Assembly: GCA_030040315.1 (NCBI GenBank) | Contig: JASHTY010000041.1 | Span: forward strand, 1-32,420 | From: Terriglobia bacterium | GTDB taxonomy: Bacteria > Acidobacteriota > Terriglobia > UBA7540 | Length of the DNA stretch: 32,420 nt | Direction: 5' to 3' | Part shown: positions 17,322 through 25,569 of the stretch, one piece after another | How the letters are laid out: every line of letters begins with the position of its first letter | How positions within the stretch are numbered: position 1 is the first letter of the stretch | Notes under the pieces: generated by a model | The model's database searches: none | What the model was told of the DNA's origin: nothing | Seen by the model: the letters and a program-made list of their open reading frames with translations, nothing else | Position numbers and translations under genes: made by a program

Positions 17322-18635
17322 ATGGAAAACCATCACCTTCTATCTCCGTATTTCCGGCGATTAGAGAGCCTCTCCACCGCCCGCTGGTATGGACGCGTCA
17401 CTAAAGCCGTGGGCCACATTGTGGAGTCGGAGGGCCCTTTCAGTTCGCTCGGTGAATGCTGCGAGATTTCCGGGCCCGGCGGCGAAGTTCACGCCGGAGA
17501 AGTGGTGGGTTTTCGCGGAACAAGTGTTCTCTCCATGCCCCTTGAGCGGCTGGGTGGCATCCGCTTTGGCGATCGCATCGCCACCTGGGGCGCCAGGCCG
17601 ACCTTGCGCGTGGGGGAAGAACTGCTGGGGCGAGTGATTGACGGGCAGGGCAAACCGCTCGACTCGCGGCCCGACTACATGGCCTGTGAATACTGGCCGG
17701 TGCATTCGCTTGGCCCATCGCCGCTGAATCGCCACTCGATTCGCGAGCCACTGGGCTGCGGCGTGCGCGCCATCGACGCCTTCATTACCTGTGGCCGCGG
17801 GCAGAGAGTGGGTGTGTTCGGCGGCAGCGGCGTCGGCAAAAGCACACTTCTGGGATTGATGGCGCGCGGCAGCGCTGCTGACGTTACGGTGATGGCGCTG
17901 GTGGGCGAGCGCGGGCGCGAGGTGCGGGAATTTCTGGAGGGAACGCTGGGGGAAGAAGGCCGAAGGCGCTCGGTGGTGGTTGTCTCAACCTCAGACCAGT
18001 CACCGCTGCTGCGCATCCGCGCGGCGCTCGTGGCAACCACGGTGGCCGAATACTTTGCCATGAAGAACAAAAGCGTTCTGCTGGTGGTTGATTCCCTCAC
18101 CCGGCTGGCCATGGCTCAGCGCGAAATCGGCCTTGCGGCGGGTGAGCCTCCCACCGCCAAGGGTTATACGCCAAGCGTGTTTACTTTGCTCGCGCAATTG
18201 ATTGAGCGCGCCGGCTTCTTCAACGGCGGCAGCATCACGGCGTTTTACACCGTACTGATGGAAGGGGATGACCAGCAGGACCCGCTGGTGGATTCGGTTC
18301 GAGCGCTGCTGGATGGCCACGTGGTGCTCGACCGGCGACTCGCTTCGCAGAATCACTACCCGCCGATTGCCGTCCTTGACAGCCTGAGCAGGTTGATGCC
18401 CGCGGTCTGCGCTCAGGACCACCTGGAAAAAGCGCGGCGGCTGCGAAGACTGCTGGCTGCCTACACGGCCTCGGAAGATTTGATTCGTGTGGGCGCCTAC
18501 CAGAAGGGCCTGGATCTGGTTCTGGACCAGGCGATTGAGGTCGTTCCTCCGCTGAACGCTTTTCTTCAGCAACGGGCGCACGAAAAAGCGTCCATGAGCG
18601 ACACACTGGCGGCCCTTCAGGCGTTGCCGGGGTAG
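17322..18635 (+). CDS. fliI: flagellum-specific ATP synthase FliI
   Basis: Walker A GVFGGSGVGKSTLLGLMARG; GERGREVREFLE; VLLVVDSLTRLAMAQREIGLAAGEPPTAKGYTPSVF; YTVLMEGDDQQDPLVDSVRALLDGHVVLDR. Confidence 0.97.
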   Translation: MENHHLLSPYFRRLESLSTARWYGRVTKAVGHIVESEGPFSSLGECCEISGPGGEVHAGEVVGFRGTSVLSMPLERLGGIRFGDRIATWGARPTLRVGEELLGRVIDGQGKPLDSRPDYMACEYWPVHSLGPSPLNRHSIREPLGCGVRAIDAFITCGRGQRVGVFGGSGVGKSTLLGLMARGSAADVTVMALVGERGREVREFLEGTLGEEGRRRSVVVVSTSDQSPLLRIRAALVATTVAEYFAMKNKSVLLVVDSLTRLAMAQREIGLAAGEPPTAKGYTPSVFTLLAQLIERAGFFNGGSITAFYTVLMEGDDQQDPLVDSVRALLDGHVVLDRRLASQNHYPPIAVLDSLSRLMPAVCAQDHLEKARRLRRLLAAYTASEDLIRVGAYQKGLDLVLDQAIEVVPPLNAFLQQRAHEKASMSDTLAALQALPG

Positions 18636-18642
18636 CGCACAT

Positions 18643-19092
18643 ATGCCCTATCGCTTCCCTCTACAAGCCGTGCTGAGTTGCCGCGAAAGCTTCGAACGCC
18701 GCGAGCGCCAGCGTCTTCAGATCATCAGCCGCGAGGTCATTAAGGCGCAGCAGCAGTGGGAGCGCGCCCGAGTCGAGCGGGCAAATAACCTCAGTGCTTT
18801 GCAGCAAAAACTTCGGAAGGGTTCAACGGCCGGAGAGCTGCAGTTTGAACTCTTCTGCGACCACGCGCGCGTCCGCCGCATCTTAGCCTGGCATGAGCGC
18901 TTATCCAAGCTGAAAGAGTTGCAAGGCCGTCAAATCGCAATCTACCGTCACACGCAGCAGCAGCGAAAAATCATGGAGAACCTGCGCGACCGCCAGCGCG
19001 CCGCGTACCAGCTTGTGCAGGATCGGCGAACCCAGCAGCAGATGGACGATCGCTACCTCATCGCCAACGCGGGGCGGTTTTCCCGGTCGTAG
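18643..19092 (+). CDS. fliJ: flagellar export protein FliJ (by size, coiled-coil composition and position)
   Basis: MPYRFPLQAVLSCRESFERRERQRLQ..., 149 aa charged coiled coil directly after fliI. Confidence 0.75.
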   Translation: MPYRFPLQAVLSCRESFERRERQRLQIISREVIKAQQQWERARVERANNLSALQQKLRKGSTAGELQFELFCDHARVRRILAWHERLSKLKELQGRQIAIYRHTQQQRKIMENLRDRQRAAYQLVQDRRTQQQMDDRYLIANAGRFSRS

Positions 19093-19128
19093 CAATGCTT
19101 CCGAAGCCAGCCGGGATTTGCGTTCGCA

Positions 19129-21870
19129 TCAATCCTGCAACTCATAATTCACAGTAATCGTGGTGACAACTTCAATGGGCTTCCCGTTAAGCAAAGTTGG
19201 CTTATATCGCCAGGTCTTTACTGCTTCCAGCGCAGCCTTGGCAAGAGCATCATCAGGGGAAGAAATAACTTTGAGGCTGACCGGAATCCCGTCCTTCGAG
19301 ATCACGGCTTCCATTAAAACCTCACCCTGAATGCCTTTGGCGCGGGCGCTCTCCGGGTATTCCGGATGCGTCGCGGCAATCAGTTTGGCCGCTTCGATCG
19401 ACCCGCCCATGTGGATGCGTTCAGGGGCGGCGGTGGCGGGCGCCGCAGTAGCCGCCGCCGGAGTCTCGCCCTTCACTCTTGCCCCCTTGACGATGACTTC
19501 CTGTTGAATGATGCCGGGATCCAGAACGATCTTCAACGACGTTGCATTCTTTTCCTTGGAATCAACGGTCATTTGCGAAGCCTTAAAACCAGGTTTTGCC
19601 ACACTGAGGTCCCACTCGCCCGGCGCCAAATTTGTAAACGAAAACTCGCCGGAATCATTCGTGACGGTCGATTCTTTCGCGCCATTCGCCTTGCTCAAGA
19701 TCATTACAACTGCGTTCGGCACGCGCCCCCCGCTGGGATCGAACACAGTACCGGACACTGTGGCGGCAGGTTCCCCTTCTTTGCTTGAAGTTAAGCCAGT
19801 CACACCTCCGGCAACTCCGCCCTGTACTCCGCCGCTGACGCCCGCCACGGGACCTCCCGGCGCAATCTGGTCCTGCGGCTGATCTTGGTCCCGAACCAAA
19901 ACGATGGGTTTGGGTAAAACCTTTCCGTCCAGCGGGGGCGCGTCCGCAAACGAGAATTCGGCATTCTTCTCATCCACGAGCCTCATGACGAAGTCATTGA
20001 CCTCACCCGTATCGGCGTCTTTGCACTTCAGGTGGAGCGCGCTCGCGGAGCTCCCCGCGGCAACCACTCGCCAGCCCAGATCAGATCGAATGGCTGCGTC
20101 CGGGCCTGTCGCGCCGTCGGTTCGCCAAGCCGCAAGAACTTCCCAACCGCCCGCGGGATACGCCTCCGCCTGCGAGAGGTTGCCGACCGAATCGAAACTC
20201 ACGCTGAAGGGGGTGAGCGAGCCAGCCAGCCGCTGCCCTTCTTGCCGGAGAGTCAGGGTCAGAAACCGCCTGCCGTGGAACTCTGCGTGCCAGGTTCCAA
20301 GGTATGCGCTCGCAGTACCGCCGCGCTTCACGAAGACCACGCGAGCGTGACCATCGAGATTACGGGCCGGGTCGTGACCGCTGATATCCACGGTCAATGT
20401 CCTGCTGTCATCGGACAGGCGCCGGACCCATCGGCCCGTCGTTTCCGGCCGCCCATCGCGTTCGAGGGTCCAATCGGTGACCAGAGCGCCATCTTCAAAA
20501 TGCGACTTTGACCTGAGCTGTCCGCGTCCGTATGGTTGAACAACTTCACGGTTATCCGTCGAAACGTCCAATTCGGGAATCATTAGCGCAAAGAGCGTAA
20601 CCGCGATTGGCCGGCTGTCGTTCCAGTCTGTCGAACGGGTCGTGATCTTCAGATGAGTGCCGCTTTGCTCGATCACTTGCAGCAGATCTTCCGGCGCAGG
20701 TGAGGGAAGGTCGCTCTGTGACTTGTCCAACTCCCAGCGGCCGGAGAAATTGGGCGATTCGCCGGATGGCAGTGGCTTTGTTGCTTGGACCGAAAACGCG
20801 TTCGCCGTCAATGCACAGGCAGCCAGGGCCAGCGCAGCGCCGGCGAAATGCAGTCGCGCACGGCGCGAACTGACCTTCGCTTGTTGACTCAATAGTTGCA
20901 TGATTCTTTCCTCCAAAATGTTGGCATCAAATACGCCCAGCGTGCAGCCAGGGCGGGTGTTGAGTGCGACGGGGGCGATCGAATTCGCCAGGCTCACGAG
21001 TGACCGGGCGTACGCCGCAGGGCCAACAAAGCACTCGGATGCTGCTTCGTCGCACGCGAGTTCCCGAGTCTCATCGATCCGGCGCTTCAGCAGCCACGCG
21101 GCAGGATGAAAAGCTAGCGCCGCCAGGGCAAATTCACAGACCAAGTTCAGCAAATAATCGCTCCTGCGGACGTGTGCCATTTCGTGGCAGAGGGCTGATG
21201 CGAATTCGTCGGATGGAGGACCATCGAAGAGCGCTGTCGGCAGGATGATGACCGGACGGAAAACTCCAATCGTCACCGGTCCGGCCAAATCGGATGAGGA
21301 GCAAACCGCGACCCTGCGGAGTCCCAGTGCGGCTTGGCATTGCACCAGGAGAACGCGCGATTCCGGGCGAAACGGCCGCGTCCCGGAACTGCGCCGGATG
21401 CTTTGTGTTCTCCGCCAGGCGCGAGCGAGCCGGCTGAGGTGGAGAAAAAGGAACAGCAGGTAGAAGCCCAGCACTGCCCGCGCAACGAGCGAAGGGAAGG
21501 CAACCAAACGCGTTCGGTGCTGGTAGGTGTTCAGCAGCTTATGAACAAACGATGGCTGCGCGCCCGTCGAAACGGGCAAACTACTCACGAGGCTTTGCGC
21601 TGAATCTGCCCCGAGAGGCAGGGGCAGCGATTCGACCTGCAAGGGTGCCGCAGCTTGCGCCGCCAGGGCAGCGAATTTTGCCGAATTGGTAAAACTGCAA
21701 ATGGGCAATAGCACGGAAAGCCCCAGCGCCGCCACCCACAGTGCGTGCCGATAGCGCGCCGGCGCGCGCCGCAGCACTCGCGTGGCTGCTGCTCCGACGA
21801 GCGTCAACAGGGCAGCCTGCCACAGCGCATTCAGGAGAAAGGTCAACACACAATGGCTAAGAGTTTCCAT
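19129..21870 (-). CDS. BlaR1-like M56 membrane metallopeptidase with carboxypeptidase-regulatory-like domain and C-terminal TonB domain
   Basis: N-terminal membrane segments, HEMAHVRRSDYLLNLVCEFALAALAFHPAAWLLKRRIDETRELACDEAA (M56 HExxH), SGTVFDPSGGRVPNAVVMILSK...GEFSFTNLAPGEWDLSV, and HPEYPESARAKGIQGEVLMEAVISKDG...KTWRYKPTLLNGKPIEVVTTITVNYEL (TonB C-terminus). Confidence 0.9.
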   Translation of the reverse strand: METLSHCVLTFLLNALWQAALLTLVGAAATRVLRRAPARYRHALWVAALGLSVLLPICSFTNSAKFAALAAQAAAPLQVESLPLPLGADSAQSLVSSLPVSTGAQPSFVHKLLNTYQHRTRLVAFPSLVARAVLGFYLLFLFLHLSRLARAWRRTQSIRRSSGTRPFRPESRVLLVQCQAALGLRRVAVCSSSDLAGPVTIGVFRPVIILPTALFDGPPSDEFASALCHEMAHVRRSDYLLNLVCEFALAALAFHPAAWLLKRRIDETRELACDEAASECFVGPAAYARSLVSLANSIAPVALNTRPGCTLGVFDANILEERIMQLLSQQAKVSSRRARLHFAGAALALAACALTANAFSVQATKPLPSGESPNFSGRWELDKSQSDLPSPAPEDLLQVIEQSGTHLKITTRSTDWNDSRPIAVTLFALMIPELDVSTDNREVVQPYGRGQLRSKSHFEDGALVTDWTLERDGRPETTGRWVRRLSDDSRTLTVDISGHDPARNLDGHARVVFVKRGGTASAYLGTWHAEFHGRRFLTLTLRQEGQRLAGSLTPFSVSFDSVGNLSQAEAYPAGGWEVLAAWRTDGATGPDAAIRSDLGWRVVAAGSSASALHLKCKDADTGEVNDFVMRLVDEKNAEFSFADAPPLDGKVLPKPIVLVRDQDQPQDQIAPGGPVAGVSGGVQGGVAGGVTGLTSSKEGEPAATVSGTVFDPSGGRVPNAVVMILSKANGAKESTVTNDSGEFSFTNLAPGEWDLSVAKPGFKASQMTVDSKEKNATSLKIVLDPGIIQQEVIVKGARVKGETPAAATAAPATAAPERIHMGGSIEAAKLIAATHPEYPESARAKGIQGEVLMEAVISKDGIPVSLKVISSPDDALAKAALEAVKTWRYKPTLLNGKPIEVVTTITVNYELQD

Positions 21871-22270
21871 GCGGTTCCTCCTTTGCAGATGCCTCCGACC
21901 GCTCCACCAGGCGCTTCAGCTCGGCGAGTTTCTCGGGCTTCAAGTCGCGGCTTTCCACCAGGCTCATCACCAGGCTCTCCGCCGATCCGCCAAAAAAGCG
22001 CGCCATGATGTCCCGAAGGGTGGTGCGCACCGCCATCTCGCGGCTCACAAGCGGGACGTACTCGTAGGCGCGGCCCTTCAGCCGGCGCTTCACCTTCCCC
22101 TTGCGGTGCAGCACGTTGAGCATGGTCTGCACGGTGGTGTAGGCAAGTTTGGGCGCGCCGGCCAGGCCGCCCTGAACGGACTGCACGGTGGCGGGCCCCC
22201 CGTCCCACAGCACCTTCATGATTTCAAGCTCAAGCGGCGTCAACGGACGGGCCGGGGATTTTCTCTCCAT
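21857..22270 (-). CDS. BlaI/MecI/CopY-family penicillinase-repressor-type regulator
   Basis: LTPLELEIMKVLWDGGPATVQSVQGGLAGAPKLAYTTVQTMLNVLHRKGKVKRRLKGRAYEYVPLVSREM. The start at 22270 (MERKSPARP) has AGGAGG 9 nt upstream, so I prefer it to the track's 22291. Overlaps the M56 gene. Confidence 0.9.
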   Translation of the reverse strand: MERKSPARPLTPLELEIMKVLWDGGPATVQSVQGGLAGAPKLAYTTVQTMLNVLHRKGKVKRRLKGRAYEYVPLVSREMAVRTTLRDIMARFFGGSAESLVMSLVESRDLKPEKLAELKRLVERSEASAKEEPHGNS

Positions 22271-22279
22271 GGGTGGATT

Positions 22280-22299
22280 CCTCCTAAACATTTAGGAGG
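22280..22299. promoter_or_regulatory. candidate BlaI-family operator O1 overlapping RBS and -10 of blaI-like gene
   Basis: CCTCCTAAACATTTAGGAGG: perfect 9-bp inverted arms around CA. Contains the AGGAGG RBS for the 22270 start. Confidence 0.7.
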
Positions 22300-22325
22300 T
22301 TACACCGCGAAACTGAGGTTGTCAA
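22297..22325 (-). promoter_or_regulatory. candidate sigma70 promoter of blaI-like gene
   Basis: Minus strand TTGACA (22325..22320), 17-bp spacer, weak -10 TAACCT (22302..22297). Confidence 0.45.
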
Positions 22326-22340
22326 CTAAAAGTTTAGGAG
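22323..22340. promoter_or_regulatory. candidate BlaI-family operator O2 overlapping the -35
   Basis: CAACTAAAAGTTTAGGAG: core CTAAA-AG-TTTAG matches O1 (CTAAA-CA-TTTAG). Confidence 0.55.
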
Positions 22341-22572
22341 AATTCTCGGGGAGGGCGGTCAGCCGGTGCGCCTTGACAGCCGGGTGGTCGAAGTACCGTT
22401 GCGACTGCGGGTTGGATTGTCAGGATTTGCCCAGCCACCCGGCAAAGCTTTCCGCAAGCGGGCGAATTCAGGGTTGATGTTGAATCTTCGAGACATTCGG
22501 CAAGAGCCGGAAAAACTTTAGACTGCTTGGACTTAGGCATCAACGGTGGACCCAAGCTTTCGCGGCCTGGTT

Positions 22573-22588
22573 TGGCGCTGCTCATGCA
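22573..22588 (+). promoter_or_regulatory. candidate sigma54 (-24/-12) promoter of fliK-flgD-flgE
   Basis: TGGCGCTGCTCATGCA: GG-N10-GC spacing, TGGCrC-N5-wTGCA-like. Lies 24 bp upstream of the preferred fliK ATG at 22612. Confidence 0.5.
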
Positions 22589-22611
22589 TACAACTCCGCG
22601 GCTATCCATTT

Positions 22612-25239
22612 ATGGCGACGATTCAGATCCAAACCGTGGGCCAGGCACCCGTGACATCAGCCGGCTCGATGATCGCGGCCAGCACGCCGATGGCGGACGA
22701 TTCCTTCGCAGTAACCCTGGGGCGCGCTCTGGAGAACGGCTCAGTAATTGCGCAGGATGGCGTGTTCATCTCGCCGGAATTGCCTCAGAACCTCAACACG
22801 GACGCAAACGCGAACTCTGGTTCGGGTTCAGATTCGGGCTCCATGCCGGGCATCCTTTTGAATTGCTTCGCGGACAGTCTTTTGCAAATGTCGCCAAGCG
22901 TTACGACCAGCGCTCCAATTCCTCAGGTCCAGCAAGATTTCCAGAATTCACAGGCGGAGCTCACAGTGCCCTCAGCCGCGGATGCGCCGTATTTGCCCGG
23001 CATTCCACAAGAATCGACTGGGAATTCAACTTCGGATTTTGCTCCTGCCTCCAACGCTGCAGCGATGCCGGTGCGAGGGACTGGCAGGGCACATTCGGCG
23101 CCGGCAGGCAGGGAATTCGCCCGCAGGTCCACTATCGCCCCCGCGCAAAATGCACAGATGTTGAAGCCAGCCTCGCGCGTTAAGTGCGGCACAGCCAAGG
23201 CGGACGCTCAATCACCGGTTACGACGCCTGGACAAGCCACGGGGTTTGGGGTCGCCTCCGCCCAGATTCCCCTCGTAACGAGTACATCACTCCCCACCAT
23301 ACACTCGTCCTCCCTGCCCGGGACGAATTATGTTCAGAAATCCAACCGTCAGCCTGAAGAAGAAGTGAGCGCGCCGCCCGCGGCCAGCAATCCTGGCACT
23401 GGCTCCAGCCCACTTCAGATGGCAGGCCCTGGGATCCTTCCGATTTCGTCATGGTGGCCGCAGGGCGGCTCCGGCGCATCAACGAATCAAACTGCCCCAT
23501 CGGCCCTGGGCTCAAACCATCAGGAATCTTCCAACTTCAACCAATTCACTCCCTCAACGGGCGGGTCAGCAACCTCCCTTGAACAGCAAACTCATCTTGC
23601 TTCCACGCCACCAGTAGAAATGCCCAAAGCGCCAACGTTGACTGCAAATCTCAATTTCAACTCAGGCTTCAGCTCAGGCAATGTTCCAGAGGCTTCAACT
23701 GCATCGGCGCCGCCGGACGCGACTTTTGGCGTGAGCACCGGAGCGTCGCAATCTGACAAGGGGCTTAATGCGCCGGCTCAAACCCAGATCTCGAATCCAC
23801 ACCCTGCCCAGCAGCCGGCGCCTGTGCAGGGTGCAATGTTCGTCCAGGGGCCCGAAGGTTCTCCCGGCCTCGTCCAGTCCATTCCTCCAGAAGGCAGATT
23901 TGATCCGGCCCCAGATCAGGCTGAGGCACAAACTGAGGGCGGCCAGAACCCTTCGATGAGCAATGCCCCCTCCACCAGCAGAACTCAAACGTCCCAGACG
24001 GCCCAAGTGGCAGACTCATCCGAACCGGCAGCTTCGCATGCTTCGGCATTCACCGCCCCGACTCCGCCCACATTGGGGCCTCGACTCCAGACTTTGGTTG
24101 AAACTCTTCCCAATGCGCAAGCAAGCGTGCAGGTCACGGGGAACAACCTGGCGCTAACTGCGGCGCTGACCAACTCCGTTCCAGCAACAGAAACGGTACC
24201 TGCTCCCGCACAAAGCAATGCTGCTTCGAGAAGCAGCGCACCAGCAGCCCTATTGCAGTCTGTGCCCAAATCCGGAGATCTGCCAACCAGTCCATCAAGA
24301 GGTTCAATTCATCCTGGCAAAGATTCAAACATCCCTGCTAACGACGAGAGTTGGCAACAATTCACCGAGCCCGACGTGGCAAGCGCGCGAGTACTGAATT
24401 CAGGGACAAGCACGGCGGCGCCCCAGACTGAATCCAAATCTTCGCAGGCTCCCACAGCGAATTCACCACAGCAGCCGGCGTCAACGGAACTTGCTCCAAG
24501 TTCCGCGGCCTCACCGGCCGGCCCGGTCGAGAGCACGAACAACTCCAGCTCAGGGAACTCACAAGCCGCGGGGCAGGGGAAGGCAGGGCCACAGGGCTGG
24601 CCCGCCCCCGCAGAGAATCCGCCGGTAGCCAGTGTTGCGGCTCCCGCCCAATCGAACAGTCCGTCTGCAAGTGCAGGCGCGAATCCTTTGTCAGTGACCG
24701 CACCCGAGGTTTCAACAACTCATTCAGGCGCCTTTACACCATCGCCCCAGACGCAAACTCCCACGCAGCCGCCCGCCACGCTGGCGGCGTGGCAGAATTA
24801 CGACGGCGGCCCGGGAAAAATCGTCCAGTCGGCGTCGCTCAACAATTCCGCCGCGGGCGCGGAGATGCACCTCGAGCTGCGCACAAGTCCACTGGGACCT
24901 GTTGAGGTTCACACGGTGGTTCACGACGGATCGGTTGGGGCGGAAATTCACGTGCAGGGTTCCGAAGCGCACACCCTGCTTACCGCGGGCCTGCCTTCGC
25001 TTGAGCGCGCGCTCGGTGAGCGCAACCTGCGGGTTGAAAACCTGAGCGTCTACCAGGACTCGACCGGGGCAGGAACAACCGGGGGCGGAGCGCAAGACCC
25101 GCATTCGGGAGCTCATTCCTCGATGCAACGCCAGAATTTTCCGTGGGAAAGATCGCCTCAGTCCAACATTCCGTCGAGCTCTTCCACGGAGGAAGAAGAA
25201 CCAGTCATCTCGACAACCGGCCTGAGCGTTCGAGTTTAG
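22612..25239 (+). CDS. fliK: flagellar hook-length control protein FliK
   Basis: Long Ser/Pro/Ala/Gln/Thr-rich low-complexity N-terminus. C-terminal Flg_hook-type domain AEMHLELRTSPLGPVEVHTVVHDGSVGAEIHVQGSEAHTLLTAGLPSLERALGERNLRVENLSVYQ. The track start at 22546 would overlap the candidate promoter; in-frame ATG at 22612. Confidence 0.88.
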   Translation: MATIQIQTVGQAPVTSAGSMIAASTPMADDSFAVTLGRALENGSVIAQDGVFISPELPQNLNTDANANSGSGSDSGSMPGILLNCFADSLLQMSPSVTTSAPIPQVQQDFQNSQAELTVPSAADAPYLPGIPQESTGNSTSDFAPASNAAAMPVRGTGRAHSAPAGREFARRSTIAPAQNAQMLKPASRVKCGTAKADAQSPVTTPGQATGFGVASAQIPLVTSTSLPTIHSSSLPGTNYVQKSNRQPEEEVSAPPAASNPGTGSSPLQMAGPGILPISSWWPQGGSGASTNQTAPSALGSNHQESSNFNQFTPSTGGSATSLEQQTHLASTPPVEMPKAPTLTANLNFNSGFSSGNVPEASTASAPPDATFGVSTGASQSDKGLNAPAQTQISNPHPAQQPAPVQGAMFVQGPEGSPGLVQSIPPEGRFDPAPDQAEAQTEGGQNPSMSNAPSTSRTQTSQTAQVADSSEPAASHASAFTAPTPPTLGPRLQTLVETLPNAQASVQVTGNNLALTAALTNSVPATETVPAPAQSNAASRSSAPAALLQSVPKSGDLPTSPSRGSIHPGKDSNIPANDESWQQFTEPDVASARVLNSGTSTAAPQTESKSSQAPTANSPQQPASTELAPSSAASPAGPVESTNNSSSGNSQAAGQGKAGPQGWPAPAENPPVASVAAPAQSNSPSASAGANPLSVTAPEVSTTHSGAFTPSPQTQTPTQPPATLAAWQNYDGGPGKIVQSASLNNSAAGAEMHLELRTSPLGPVEVHTVVHDGSVGAEIHVQGSEAHTLLTAGLPSLERALGERNLRVENLSVYQDSTGAGTTGGGAQDPHSGAHSSMQRQNFPWERSPQSNIPSSSSTEEEEPVISTTGLSVRV

Positions 25240-25264
25240 CCATGGCCGAAGGAGAACAAAACCT

Positions 25265-25558
25265 ATGATCGTTACCGCTCCCAACATGCTCGACTCAACG
25301 ACCAGCACGACCAGCGCTTCGTCCACCAGCTCTTCAACCTCAAACAATGGCTTGAGTTCCGACGACTTCATGACCCTTCTGGTCGCCGAAATTCAAAATC
25401 AGGATCCGACGAATCCAATGGATCCCACAACCTTCATGTCCCAGCTCGTGGACTTGAATCAACTCGAGCAGGTGACGCAGATCAATCAAGTCGTGCAGGA
25501 TTATGCTCCCGCGGGAACCACTTCGGATTCTTCGAATACTATCGACTCACTACTTTAG
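25265..25558 (+). CDS. flgD: short FlgD-like flagellar hook capping protein (N-terminal domain only)
   Basis: LSSDDFMTLLVAEIQNQDPTNPMDPTTFMSQLVDLNQLEQVTQIN is the conserved FlgD N-terminal motif. The ORF ends at 97 aa. Lies between fliK and flgE. Confidence 0.9.
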   Translation: MIVTAPNMLDSTTSTTSASSTSSSTSNNGLSSDDFMTLLVAEIQNQDPTNPMDPTTFMSQLVDLNQLEQVTQINQVVQDYAPAGTTSDSSNTIDSLL

Positions 25559-25569
25559 GAGGAAAAAAC

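Noticed and set aside
22612-24800. Ser/Pro/Ala/Gln-rich repeats considered as a surface adhesin
   Set aside because: The C-terminal Flg_hook-type domain and the fliK-flgD-flgE order fit FliK; low-complexity N-terminal regions are normal in FliK.
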